A stretch of DNA of 64,000 bases from Scytonema sp045865695 (GCF_045865695.1 NZ_BAACAP010000253.1:133162-197161); one strand, 5' to 3'. Positions 7,570 to 16,463 are shown, counted from the stretch's first letter. The notes: a model not told the origin generated them from the sequence alone. A program made the numbers and translations.

Positions 7570-8484
7570 CTAACCATTAACTAATCGCGTCATTTCAAAT
7601 AACTGCTGAGCATTCTTTCCTAGAAAACCATCAAAAAGTTCTAGCTTACCGGGTTCCACTTCTACGACGTAACGCTGAGCGAGTTCGTAATAGGCGTAAG
7701 TCCAAGGAATTTGAATTTCCGCGTCTGTTGAATCGTCAAGAACTGATACGATTTCAGTCACTGCTTGAGTTGCTGTTTGTCGCAATCCGTATGTAACATC
7801 ACCTTCAATTTGCTCCTTCATGGGTACGCCTAAGTTAGCCAAAGCACGGGCAGTCGTTTCAATATCCGGATAAGCTGAAGTATTTTGGCGATTAACGTAT
7901 CCCGTAAAATGGTTGACTGCATAACCATGTAGCAATACCCACGCACCATATTGTGTCACTTCATTAACGTGTTCTACTACAGATCGTTTTGGAGGTTGCC
8001 AAGGAGTAGAAAAAATCCTTGAAAGTTCTTTGACAAGACGAGCCGTATTAGTATTAAATGTGTTAAAAATCGCAGAGGGAATAAGTAAATTTACACTGGT
8101 CACTGTTTGATGAATGAGTTGCAAGATATCATCCGGTAACTCATCCACAATTAATTCACTAATAAACAGTTTGGGTAAATCGAATTCTTCTTGTTGAGGA
8201 TGGAGGTAGTGACGGGCGTAAAGATGGGTTTCAGGAAACGAGTATTCTCCTGCTGCTTCATAACCTAAAAGTTGGACGATTTGTTCTAAATAATCAATTC
8301 CTAAGTTTACTCTCCGCTGCGGACTATCTACACTCATGCGTAAAGATCTAAACGCAATGTGGTCATTGGCAACAGTTCCACCCGCTTTCTCGATCGTTTG
8401 CGCGTAGATACGGGCATAAGGAACCCTGCTGCTATAGTCTTTCCAAAGTAAGTCCCAAAGATGATGGGCAATTTCAGGTTTCAT
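7570..8484 (-). CDS. DUF1338 protein, HglS-like 2-oxoadipate dioxygenase/decarboxylase family
   Basis: This 304-aa protein belongs to DUF1338. Characterised members (HglS) convert 2-oxoadipate to D-2-hydroxyglutarate in lysine breakdown, using a metal held by two His and one Glu and a substrate-binding Arg four residues after the first His. Candidate equivalents are His42 and Arg46 (DHIAFRSL), His186 or His192 (LLHGYAVNHFTG) and Glu283 (KLELFDGFLG). It lies 230 bp downstream of a class-III aminotransferase on the same strand, and an aldehyde dehydrogenase is close by, which agrees with a lysine/aminoadipate route. It is shorter than the Pseudomonas enzyme, so the exact substrate is inferred. 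Confidence 0.8.
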   Translation of the reverse strand: MKPEIAHHLWDLLWKDYSSRVPYARIYAQTIEKAGGTVANDHIAFRSLRMSVDSPQRRVNLGIDYLEQIVQLLGYEAAGEYSFPETHLYARHYLHPQQEEFDLPKLFISELIVDELPDDILQLIHQTVTSVNLLIPSAIFNTFNTNTARLVKELSRIFSTPWQPPKRSVVEHVNEVTQYGAWVLLHGYAVNHFTGYVNRQNTSAYPDIETTARALANLGVPMKEQIEGDVTYGLRQTATQAVTEIVSVLDDSTDAEIQIPWTYAYYELAQRYVVEVEPGKLELFDGFLGKNAQQLFEMTRLVNG

Positions 8485-8599
8485 AAAATTTAGAATTGAA
8501 TCTTCAACTCATAATAACCTTATGTAAAGGTAGAAAGTTGAAGGCAGAAGGTTTAGTTACAGCAGTTGTTGGATTAATGAACTCAATCTTGTGGTATGT

Positions 8600-8690
8600 G
8601 TGGTACGGGCGTCCCCGCCCGTACTTGAGAAAAAGACGGGCGGGGACGCCCGTACCACAAGAAATTAGTGTAATAAGCCCGTACCACAAG
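8600..8690. repeat. GTGGTACGGGCGTCCCCGCCCGT inverted repeat
   Basis: Two arms of about 23 bp (8600-8622 and 8635-8658) face each other, followed by a duplicated CCCGTACCACAAGAAATTAGTGT tail. It lies between the aminotransferase and DUF1338 genes and could be a transcript-processing or stop point. Same family as 5341-5492. Confidence 0.8.
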
Positions 8691-8717
8691 AAATTAGTGT
8701 AATAAATGTCACTAATA

Positions 8718-10073
8718 CTAAATTTCTGCCAATACTTCAGCGATAATATCAAGAGCAATTTCAATCTGATTCTTATCAATCGTTAAAGGTGGGCAGAAGC
8801 GAATCGCTGCTTTACCACAACCAAGTAATAATAATCCTTTTAAGAAAGCTGCTTGAACAATACGATCGCGCAACGACGAATCATAATTCCTTTCACGATC
8901 TAACAAATCCACAGCCACCATCAAACCTTTACCTCGTGGTGGAGAGATCTGCGGAAATTGTTGCGACAAACGATACAAACCTGCTTGTAAGAGTTCTCCC
9001 ATAGCAGTTGCATTTGCCATCAAACCGTTTTCTAACAGTTCGAGGGTGACAATAGCTGCTGCACAAGCAACTGGATTTCCTCCAAAGGTCGTTGCGTGAG
9101 AACCGGGTTGCCAAGTCATAATTTCAGGGCGGGAGAGAATAGCCCCTAAAGGAAGACCGCTAGCGATACCTTTAGCCGTAGTGATGATATCTGGCATGAC
9201 GTTCCAATGCTCGATGGCAAATAAACGACCAGTACGTCCCATACCTGCTTGGACTTCATCCACAACCATCAGGATACCGTAGCGATCGCATATTTCTCTA
9301 ATTCGTTGTAAAAATCCATCTTCTGGAACAATATAACCGCCTTCTCCTTGGATGGCTTCAACAACAATTGCAGCCACTTCTTTAGGTGGAAGCATAGTTG
9401 GGAATAATTGTTTTTCCAAGTAATCCAAACTAGCGTGAGTGCCATAGGGAATGTGAGTTACACCTGGAACGAGAGGACCGAAATTTGCCCTTTGTACAGT
9501 TTTAGAACCAGTGAGAGACATTGCCCCATAAGTGCGTCCATGAAATGCTCCTAGAAAGGCAATAATTAAAGAACGTCCCGTATAGTATCGAGCGAGTTTA
9601 ATCGCTCCTTCATTTGATTCTGCGCCTGAATTTGTGAAAAACACTTTAGCCGGAAAAGTTTTTCTAGTTCCCTCTTCAACAATAGGTGGAAAGGGCGCAC
9701 GGGAAGCTAATTTTTCTGCGAGTTCCACCATAGGTTCGTAGTAAAAATCAGTCCCTGACATATGGAGCAAGTTTGCTGCTTGTTCTTGAATAGCCCGGAC
9801 AACTTCTGGATGGGAGTGTCCCGTTGCGGTGACAGCAATACCAGCCGTCATATCTAGAAATACGTTCCCATCCACATCTTCTACCATGCAACCTTCACCA
9901 CGAGCTACGACTAAGGGGTAATCGCGGGTATAAGAAGGGGAAGTCACAGCGCGATCGCGTTCTACAATAGCTTTAGCTTTTGAGCCGGGTAAGGAAGTGA
10001 TTAAATGAGGTTTGCGAGGTAAAGATATTTTGGATTTTGGATTTTGGATTTTGGATTGTGAAAGCTGTAGCAT
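8718..10073 (-). CDS. class-III (acetylornithine/GABA-like) aminotransferase
   Basis: A PLP enzyme of the omega-aminotransferase class: TNSGAESNEGAIKLAR, GAFHGRTYGAMSLTG, MVVDEVQAGMGRTG, the PLP lysine in TTAKGIASGLPLGAI and ATTFGGNPVACAAA. Members move terminal or alpha amino groups of ornithine, lysine, GABA or aminoadipate. Next to a DUF1338 gene and an aldehyde dehydrogenase, lysine epsilon- or 2-aminoadipate transamination is plausible, but substrate cannot be read from motifs. I start it at the ATG giving MLQLSQSKIQNPKSK; the frame extends 24 codons upstream without a binding site. Residues 5-16 are encoded by an ATTTTGG heptad array. Confidence 0.88.
   Translation of the reverse strand: MLQLSQSKIQNPKSKISLPRKPHLITSLPGSKAKAIVERDRAVTSPSYTRDYPLVVARGEGCMVEDVDGNVFLDMTAGIAVTATGHSHPEVVRAIQEQAANLLHMSGTDFYYEPMVELAEKLASRAPFPPIVEEGTRKTFPAKVFFTNSGAESNEGAIKLARYYTGRSLIIAFLGAFHGRTYGAMSLTGSKTVQRANFGPLVPGVTHIPYGTHASLDYLEKQLFPTMLPPKEVAAIVVEAIQGEGGYIVPEDGFLQRIREICDRYGILMVVDEVQAGMGRTGRLFAIEHWNVMPDIITTAKGIASGLPLGAILSRPEIMTWQPGSHATTFGGNPVACAAAIVTLELLENGLMANATAMGELLQAGLYRLSQQFPQISPPRGKGLMVAVDLLDRERNYDSSLRDRIVQAAFLKGLLLLGCGKAAIRFCPPLTIDKNQIEIALDIIAEVLAEI
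10026..10057. repeat. ATTTTGG heptad array inside a coding start
   Basis: About four ATTTTGG units that encode QSKIQNPKSKI-type residues in the aminotransferase N-terminus. The same heptad is usually intergenic. Confidence 0.75.
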
Positions 10074-10423
10074 AAAAAGATTGATATCTAAATAAGTTTT
10101 AATATTCTTCGATTGGAATAGTTTTATGTGTATTCGATGATACAAATATTGAAAGAGTGTGTCAGGGCAAAATTACCGAGTGAGTATTAGCTTTATTTGA
10201 AATTAACACTTATTATTCTTGGTCATACATTATGTCAACTATTACAATCGAAACTTGAGGTTTTAAGAAACTTTTTCTTATATTCTATATAAATTATACA
10301 AAATATGCTAATTTAAACGCAGTACATCTACTGTAATAATCTAAAACAAAAAAATACTACTAAAGATTTTTGTAGAATTTAATGGTTGCATTACAACATT
10401 GCCCTCAGAATAGAATTCTAGGG

Positions 10424-10654
10424 CTATACAAACCAAGTCCGCAAGACAAGGACTTCTCTAGTCACAAAACTTGTGTATGATTTTCCAGTATTGATTGATT
10501 CTAAAGTCAACACTCGCGATGGCATATCTACCACTAATTTTCGAGTTTGTAACCATTGACGACCAAGTAATACTTCAGATAATCCTTGTCCAACGTGGAT
10601 AGGAATTTCAAATTCTTGCTCGTCAATTCGTACCTTACCTACGTAGATATTGAT
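10424..10654 (-). pseudogene. aspartyl-protease-like protein remnant
   Basis: The minus strand reads INIYVGKVRIDEQEFEIP, then IHVGQGLSEVLLGRQWL and KLVVDMPSRVLTLE. I recognise this as the C-terminal half of a small retropepsin-like aspartyl protease family common in cyanobacteria. The N-terminal half carrying the catalytic DTG motif is missing: upstream is AT-rich sequence with no matching frame. The 3' end runs into a MITE-like repeat (TATACAAACCAAGTCCGC), where the stop is found. It appears to be a decayed gene. Confidence 0.6.
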
Positions 10655-10691
10655 GCTTTATTATTAGATAATTGAAGATAATTTAACAGTA

Positions 10692-11501
10692 ATGATTCAA
10701 GAACAGGTAATCAAAATTAAAAGAGGTTTTGTGGATAGATCCTGGGGTCAAGTGCATTACCGGACAGCAGGCAATGGTCCGGTACTGGTACTTACCCACA
10801 AAACTTATTTTTCTTCTCGTAGTTTTATTAGAGTCATGCCGCTATTAGCTCCCCATTTTCGGGTAATTGTACCGGATTCTCCCGGTCAAGGCGAGTCAGA
10901 AAATCCACCCACTCAGTGGACTATCCCGCAGTATGCGGCAGATTTATTGGAGGTACTGGATACACTGAAAGTCGAAGATTTTTACTTAGTGGGCAACAGC
11001 ACCGGAGCTGCAATTGCTTGTGAAGTGGCAGTTATTTGTTCGAGTAGAATTAAAAAGCTGGTACTCTTTGGAATGCCTCGTTGGAAAGACTCAGCAGCAC
11101 GTCAAGATTTGCGCCGATCTCCATTCTTTTACGGACCACCAGAGGTAAAAGAGGATGGCAGCCACTACAGCGCCAATTGGCAACGGATAAAATCACTATG
11201 TGTTGGTTATCCCCCTGAATGCTTTGACATCTATTTCCAAGAAGTGATGTCTCGGCAAGAGCGCACCTACGAGGGGATAGAAGCTGTCTTGAGTTACTCA
11301 GAAGCAAGCCGTTTACCACTCCTGACGATACCGACTTTACTCATGTGGGCAATGGAAGACACTATGTTCACGCCTTTTATTGAAGACACTGCCCGACTTG
11401 TTCCCCATTCTACCACCAAGGTTCTACACGGTAGTCCCCTAATGTATCTGCGCGATCCCAAACGTTACGCCGAAACCTTGCTAAAGTATTTGCTATCTTA
11501 G
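10692..11501 (+). CDS. alpha/beta hydrolase
   Basis: This 269-aa protein has the alpha/beta hydrolase fold: oxyanion strand VLVLTHKTYFSSRSF, VIVPDSPGQGESE, nucleophile elbow LVGNSTGAA with the catalytic Ser, a probable acid in MWAMEDTMFTP and a probable His in VLHGSPLMYL. Residues HKT replace the usual HGx oxyanion tripeptide, which is unusual. It is transcribed opposite to the flanking aminotransferase and aldehyde dehydrogenase genes. It could hydrolyse an ester, lactone or C-C bond; nothing in the sequence fixes the substrate. Confidence 0.82.
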   Translation: MIQEQVIKIKRGFVDRSWGQVHYRTAGNGPVLVLTHKTYFSSRSFIRVMPLLAPHFRVIVPDSPGQGESENPPTQWTIPQYAADLLEVLDTLKVEDFYLVGNSTGAAIACEVAVICSSRIKKLVLFGMPRWKDSAARQDLRRSPFFYGPPEVKEDGSHYSANWQRIKSLCVGYPPECFDIYFQEVMSRQERTYEGIEAVLSYSEASRLPLLTIPTLLMWAMEDTMFTPFIEDTARLVPHSTTKVLHGSPLMYLRDPKRYAETLLKYLLS

Positions 11502-11526
11502 TTCTCAAACTCATATAACTTTTCAC

Positions 11527-13023
11527 CTAACTCCGATTATCAATTTGAGCGCGTTGTAAGTTTCCAGAAAAATCTACATACACAGTCTTCCAATCCGTAA
11601 ATACGTCTAAGACAGCAGTACCAGCTTCTCGGTGTCCGTTTCCAGTTTGTTTGACACCACCGAATGGTAAATGCACCTCAGCACCAATCGTGGGACCATT
11701 GATGTAGGTAATGCCTGCTTCAATGTCGCGCATGGCAGCGAAAGCACGGTTGATATCGCGAGTATATATAGAAGAGGAAAGACCGTAAGGTGTATCGTTC
11801 AGGATTGCGATCGCTTCCTCAAAAGAGTCTACCTCTATCAATACCACTACAGGTCCGAATATTTCTTCACGAGCAACACGCATTTGAGGAGTGACAAAAT
11901 CTAGAATAGTAGGTTGAAAGAAGTAACCGTTTTGCAAACCTTCCTTAGTCGCGACTTCTCCACCGATTAAAACCTTTGCGCCCTCTTCACGAGCAATATC
12001 TAAATATTTACTCACCCGTTGGAGTTGCTTTTGATTCACAATCGAACCAACATCAGTCTTGGGGTCAGTACCAGCGCCCAAGCGTAGCCGACTGGTACGT
12101 TCTTTCAGCATATCGGTAAATTTCTCTTTAATATCGCGATGTAACAGCAGACGACTTGTTGCGGTACATCTCTGACCAGCAGTTCCAAATGCACCCCAAA
12201 TAGCACCATCCAAAGCAAGTTGCAAATCCGCATCTTCCATCACAATTTGGGCATTTTTCCCACCCATCTCCAAACACACCCGTTTGTGAGTGCGCCCGCA
12301 CGTAGAAGCAACAAAAGCGCCCGTTTCAGAAGATCCAGTAAAAGAAACTAAGTCAACATCAGGATGCTCAACTAAAGCTTTCCCCGCTTCCTCTCCCACT
12401 CCATGTACCAAGTTGATAACACCTTCAGGCAAACCCGCCTCTGCAAAAATTTCCACGAGTTTTGTAGCACAAGCAGGAGTATCTTCTGCGGGTTTGAAAA
12501 TTACAGTATTACCACATACTAAAGCTGGCATTGCTTTCCAGCAAGGAATAGCGACGGGAAAATTCCACGGTGTAATTAAAGCACAAACCCCAACTGGCAT
12601 TCGGACTGTCATTGCAAACTTGTTGGGCATTTCAGAAGGTGTAGTTTGCCCAAATAACCGCCGTCCTTCACCAGCACTGTAGTAGGCACAATCAATACCT
12701 TCTTGAACATCCCCCCGTGCTTCTGTCAGAGGTTTGCCCATCTCTCGACTCATTAAGAGAGCCAGTTCTTCTTTATACTTTCGCAAGAGTTCTCCAACTC
12801 GTTGGATGTATTCTGCTCTAGCTGGAGCAGGAACGAGCCGCCAACTGCGGTATGCATGACGAGCGGCTGCAACCGCTGTTTCAACATCAGTTGCAGTCGA
12901 ACGAGGAAAAGTGGCAACGACTTCACGACGATCAGCAGGATTGCGGCTTTCTAAGGTAGCGCTCGATGCAGCGTTTGACCATTCTCCGGCGATGTAATTA
13001 CGGCAAGTTAAAGGATGGCTCAT
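11527..13023 (-). CDS. NAD(P)-dependent aldehyde dehydrogenase
   Basis: This 498-aa ALDH oxidises an aldehyde to an acid. Signatures are complete: ITPWNFPVAIPCWK, FKPAEDTPACATKL, FTGSSETGAFVA, catalytic Glu in CLEMGGKNAQIV, catalytic Cys in GQRCTATSRLL, and EIFGPVVVLIEVDSF. A strong GGAGG binding site stands before the ATG. Family members include alpha-aminoadipate semialdehyde and 2-oxoglutarate semialdehyde dehydrogenases. Given the DUF1338 and aminotransferase genes nearby, aminoadipate semialdehyde (piperideine-6-carboxylate) is my best guess for the substrate, but this is inference from context. Confidence 0.88.
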   Translation of the reverse strand: MSHPLTCRNYIAGEWSNAASSATLESRNPADRREVVATFPRSTATDVETAVAAARHAYRSWRLVPAPARAEYIQRVGELLRKYKEELALLMSREMGKPLTEARGDVQEGIDCAYYSAGEGRRLFGQTTPSEMPNKFAMTVRMPVGVCALITPWNFPVAIPCWKAMPALVCGNTVIFKPAEDTPACATKLVEIFAEAGLPEGVINLVHGVGEEAGKALVEHPDVDLVSFTGSSETGAFVASTCGRTHKRVCLEMGGKNAQIVMEDADLQLALDGAIWGAFGTAGQRCTATSRLLLHRDIKEKFTDMLKERTSRLRLGAGTDPKTDVGSIVNQKQLQRVSKYLDIAREEGAKVLIGGEVATKEGLQNGYFFQPTILDFVTPQMRVAREEIFGPVVVLIEVDSFEEAIAILNDTPYGLSSSIYTRDINRAFAAMRDIEAGITYINGPTIGAEVHLPFGGVKQTGNGHREAGTAVLDVFTDWKTVYVDFSGNLQRAQIDNRS

Positions 13024-13140
13024 TTTTCACACCTCCGGTTGTAAGATGTGCTATTTCCAGTGTGACTTGTATGATTGATTATCGTCAAGTTAGCAATAAA
13101 TTCAACAAAAAATTTTAACATTAGCACTACTGTTGTATCA

Positions 13141-13219
13141 AGATCCCCCTAAATCCCCCTTAAAAAGGGGGAGTTTAAAGACTTTCCCCCCCTTGTTAAG
13201 GGGGGCTAGGGGGGATCTC
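13141..13219. repeat. AGATCCCCC...GGGGGATCT inverted repeat
   Basis: A C-rich left arm (AGATCCCCCTAAATCCCCCT) faces a G-rich right arm (AAGGGGGGCTAGGGGGGATCT), with a nested smaller hairpin CCCCCTTAAAAAGGGGG. This is a typical dispersed palindromic repeat of cyanobacterial genomes. It lies upstream of the divergent toxin-antitoxin remnants. Confidence 0.85.
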
Positions 13220-13251
13220 AATCTGTTACTTTAATGCAGAGAATTGGTATA

Positions 13252-13329
13252 ACTAATAATCGGAGAGATTTCGAGAAAATCGAAGGCTTAGAAATTGAAG
13301 ACTGGAGTCAGGCAGATCAAATTTTGTAG
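13252..13329 (+). pseudogene. C-terminal fragment of a PIN-domain (VapC-like) toxin
   Basis: An open frame reads TNNRRDFEKIEGLEIEDWS and then stops. The pattern T-N-N/D-x-x-D-F-x-x-I-x-G-L-x-I-x-x-W is the usual end of VapC PIN-domain toxins. The preceding 100 or so residues, with the catalytic acidic residues, are not present upstream, where a palindromic repeat begins. It is probably a remnant of a toxin-antitoxin locus. Confidence 0.45.
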
Positions 13330-13362
13330 CAGCGAAAGTAATAGCACAACAAGGGGAATTTG

Positions 13363-13524
13363 ATGAAGGAAATAGCCCTAGTGGAAATTCAGAATGATTT
13401 ATCTAGATATTTAGAGTTAGCTGAAAATGAAGAAATAGTGATAATTAACAATGGTCAACTTCAGAAATCACGGCAAAGTTTACGTGAAGGTAAAGGTGTA
13501 AAACTAGAGGACTTAGATATTTAA
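13363..13524 (+). pseudogene. Phd/YefM-like antitoxin with internal deletion
   Basis: A 53-codon frame starts MKEIALVEIQNDLSRYLELA and contains EEIVIINNGQ, the DNA-binding N-terminus of a Phd-type antitoxin, then jumps straight to RQSLREGKGVKLEDLDI, the usual C-terminal tail. The middle region, normally about 30 residues (P-x-G-V-L-I... onward), is missing without loss of frame. It may be non-functional or a minimal DNA-binding protein. The nearby PIN fragment suggests a decayed toxin-antitoxin locus. Confidence 0.5.
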
Positions 13525-13561
13525 TATTTAGGGACTTCCAAACAAAAAAATAATCATATTT

Positions 13562-13640
13562 TTCTTGTGGTGCGGGCGTCCCGCCCGCCACCAGTATAGA
13601 ACGGGCGAGGACGCCCGTTCCACAAGAAGGATAATTTTCC
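13562..13640. repeat. GTGCGGGCGTCCCGCCCGC hairpin repeat
   Basis: Inverted arms CTTGTGGTGCGGGCGTCCCG and ACGGGCGAGGACGCCCGTTCC are followed by a duplicated CACAAGAAGGATAATTT / CACAAGATGGATAATTT tail. It belongs to the dispersed family seen at 5341 and 8600. Confidence 0.8.
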
Positions 13641-13684
13641 ACAAGATGGATAATTTATTTCTTGGAAATCCCTAAGTGCAGTTA

Positions 13685-15568
13685 CTACGGAATCAACGCC
13701 ATCACTGCAGCTGGGGAACCAGAGCCATCCTTTAGCCTAAGAATGCCAATGACCAGTGTAGTTCCCCTTGGCGGTAACTGGTCTAAATTGGTCAAATTCT
13801 CCAACACAATACGCGGTTCTTTCAAGACTAAGTGGTTAGTTGTAAAAGTAGTTTCTTGACCTGCATCTACTCCATGAGTATCAATTCCTACTCCCGCAAT
13901 TTGACGCTCTTCCAGCAAAAACCTTGTCGCATCGCTTCCAAACCCAGGAAAGTGCATCCCTCCTTCAGCATCTCGATTAAAAAAGGCACTTTCATCCAAC
14001 CACTTTTCTTGCCAACCCGTATAAAGCAGTACTACACAATTCGAGGGAATCTCTCCGTTGTGTTGCTCCCAAGCTAGAATATCGTCAACAGAAAGAACGT
14101 AATCTGAATTACCAACGACTTGCTTGCAAACCTTGATAACCACAGCTGGTACAATCAATGACTCAGCAGGATAGCGATCGCTACCTACACCATCAACGTA
14201 AAAGCTATTAGGAGCATTCATGTGAGTCCCACTATGCTCCCCTAAAGAAAACCGCCGCAGGTAATAACCATCCCGATCTAACTCCGCCACCGTCTCAAAT
14301 TCAACAGGCGGATCGCCTTCCCACAGAGGAATACCTGTATCGATCGCATGGCTTAAGTGTACGACTCGTGAGTAGGTGATATTGTGGGACAAGGGGGACA
14401 AGGAGGACAAGGTAGAAAAATGCTCTCTGTGTTCTTTGTGTCTGTATGATTCATTCAAAAAATCTTGCTTTCGTATCAACCTTTCTAACGTAGCCTCCAT
14501 AACAGCAGAAGTTTGACCAGTCACAGTAAATACGAGTGCTTCGCGATAAACTCGTTGTGCGTTATGATGACTGTAAATCGCTGCTCCACTAGAAACTGCG
14601 ATCGCTGCATGAGAAATTCTAGCTGCTAGATCGATTGACCAAGCCCGCAGTTGTAGACCTTCTGCAAAAGACAAATCTGAATTTTGTTGTGCTTTGCGAA
14701 TAGCAGCGCGACAGTCGCCAAGTTCCCGTTCAAGACTTTCAAAAGCATTGGTAATAAAAGGCAGCGATTTTTTCTTTGCAGCAGATTTTAAAATATCCAA
14801 ACCACCAAGAGCACATCCTGTCGCTAGAAAAGTCGCACGAAGAACATTCTTCTTATCATTTTCATGAATCCAGCCAGCTGGTTTAATATAAACAATATGC
14901 TCTATAGGTAAAAACCAGTTCGTCAAAGTTGCGGTGACAGTATTAGTAGATGTCATTGCTGCAAGCTGTGCGGGTGGTGAAAACGCGAGCGCACCTCCCG
15001 ACTCTTGATGCGTTTCGACTAAGGGTATTATACCGAAGACAGCGCGATCGTCCGGTAAAGTAGCAGCAACAATAAACTCGCCAAAAAGATTCCAACCCGT
15101 CACCCAAGGTACAACTCCGTTGAGTTGATAACCTCCAGGTACTGGTACTGCAACAACAAGTGGTTCCCCTTCACGGCGTAACTGAGAAAAACCAACTCCC
15201 AGTAGAACTTGACCATCACTCATATAGGGAAGGTACTTCTCTTTAAGAGAGGTGTTGTTGCTAGCAACAAGCATACCAGCAGCACTTTGGTGTTGGGTTT
15301 GCAAAAAAGCTAGAGCACCAGAATATTGAGCTACCAGTTCTTGAAAGCTACCGAATACTTGCTCGTTGACCTCTTTTCCACCCCAACATTGCGACACTCT
15401 TAGAGCTAGCAGCCCTAACTTTCCTAAACTTTGCAATACATTTAATAAAGTGTTCGAGTTCCAATCGATCTCATTCGCTAATGGTGCTACTTCTTCAAGC
15501 AAGAAAGACCGAGCTGTCCTTAAAAGAGGATTAGTATCGTCTAGAGTTTCTTGTTCAACATAATCCAT
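13685..15568 (-). CDS. acyl-CoA dehydrogenase-like / cyclase (kynurenine formamidase-like) fusion
   Basis: One 627-aa frame joins two proteins. Residues 1-375 are an acyl-CoA-dehydrogenase-like flavoprotein: N-terminal helices, ELVAQYSGALAFLQTQH, GFSQLRREGEP, VPVPGGYQLNGVVPWVTGW and a C-terminal helical bundle. Residues 398-627 are a cyclase (PF04199) domain with LSHAIDTGIPLWEGDPP and the metal-binding pattern GEHSGTHMNAPNSF. The linker (about 376-397, YRHKEHREHFSTLSSLSPLS) is translated intergenic repeat. Together they could act in an amino-acid or aromatic degradation route next to the neighbouring dehydrogenase and aminotransferase. The dehydrogenase half lacks an obvious catalytic Glu that I can assign. 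Confidence 0.78.
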   Translation of the reverse strand: MDYVEQETLDDTNPLLRTARSFLLEEVAPLANEIDWNSNTLLNVLQSLGKLGLLALRVSQCWGGKEVNEQVFGSFQELVAQYSGALAFLQTQHQSAAGMLVASNNTSLKEKYLPYMSDGQVLLGVGFSQLRREGEPLVVAVPVPGGYQLNGVVPWVTGWNLFGEFIVAATLPDDRAVFGIIPLVETHQESGGALAFSPPAQLAAMTSTNTVTATLTNWFLPIEHIVYIKPAGWIHENDKKNVLRATFLATGCALGGLDILKSAAKKKSLPFITNAFESLERELGDCRAAIRKAQQNSDLSFAEGLQLRAWSIDLAARISHAAIAVSSGAAIYSHHNAQRVYREALVFTVTGQTSAVMEATLERLIRKQDFLNESYRHKEHREHFSTLSSLSPLSHNITYSRVVHLSHAIDTGIPLWEGDPPVEFETVAELDRDGYYLRRFSLGEHSGTHMNAPNSFYVDGVGSDRYPAESLIVPAVVIKVCKQVVGNSDYVLSVDDILAWEQHNGEIPSNCVVLLYTGWQEKWLDESAFFNRDAEGGMHFPGFGSDATRFLLEERQIAGVGIDTHGVDAGQETTFTTNHLVLKEPRIVLENLTNLDQLPPRGTTLVIGILRLKDGSGSPAAVMALIP

Positions 15569-16191
15569 AAAAATTTAGAGAGATCTAATATAAATCCTAG
15601 TTATGTCCAATTCCGATCTCTTATTTTTCACTGCTATTTCTTCAGTAAAGAACACCTCCTAGTCCCTGACATACCAGGTTTTGGAGGGTTCAAATGTTGC
15701 AGCAAAAAGTGAATTAATAATAGGTTAACAGTCCAAAAGTAAATTTAAGATGAAAAAACGGTTAATTTTTAGTAAAGAAATTCTTTAAGAGCCACTGCAA
15801 TTCTCAAAATTGTATATTTTTTATGTACTTAATTTTACAAATGTTATAAGTATTACTCAGGATAGTTGTAAAAATTGAAGAAATACGGTAAAAGATAGAA
15901 ATTTCCATAAGAGTACTTATTTTTTAAGTTCTGACTCACAAAAGTCAAAACATAATGTTTGAATAATGGCAATTTGCTTTTTTATATTGTATTTAAATAT
16001 ACTAATATGGCCAACTGTAGTTTAGAGTTAAAACTTGGTAGCCAAATAATAAGCGTATACTAGTGCCTTTACTGACAATTATTTGATAGATACAGTTATA
16101 AGGTTGATAACAAGCTATCAACTTAAGTAGGTAGGTGAGAAAAAACCGCCAGGAGCGATCGCATTAATTTTGATAGGTTAATTTGGTTTAG
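15569..16191. other. intergenic region without recognisable genes
   Basis: AT-rich sequence upstream of the dehydrogenase/cyclase gene. It probably contains that gene's promoter, but I see no convincing promoter boxes, RNA or ORF. Confidence 0.4.
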
Positions 16192-16430
16192 ATTCCCGAC
16201 TTGTTTAAGGATACAGCTGGTCAATAGGAGGCAACACTCCTCATTCGGCACTCTCTTGTCTCTCGTTCCCAGCCTGTGGCTGGGAATACAGACTGCGAGG
16301 GGCTCTGCCTCGCTTTACACCAAACAGGAGGCTCCGCCTCCGCTCAAAGCCATTCCCAGGCGGAGCCACCGGATCGAGGTGAGGGGTCAGACCCATCATT
16401 CGCCAACAGTATTCTTTAAAAGTCGGGGAT
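16192..16430. mobile_element. MITE-like element, copy 1
   Basis: A 239-bp unit with terminal inverted repeats ATTCCCGACTT at the left and AAGTCGGGGAT at the right. Its inside shares long stretches with 28434-28663: GGATACAGCTGGTCAAT, TCTCGTTCCCAG, AGGAGGCTCCGCCTCCG and GACCCATCATTCGCCAAC. No protein is encoded, so it would need an outside transposase. The inner GGAGGCTCCGCCTCC is itself palindromic. Confidence 0.75.
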
Positions 16431-16463
16431 ATAACAGATTGTCACAATCAATGCGATCGAGTA

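Noticed and set aside
8504..8779. Minus-strand frame of 91 codons and a facing plus-strand frame
   Set aside because: Most of it is the GTACGGGCG hairpin repeat and it overlaps the aminotransferase 3' end.
13445..13642. Minus-strand frame of 65 codons
   Set aside because: Translated hairpin repeat overlapping the antitoxin remnant on the other strand.
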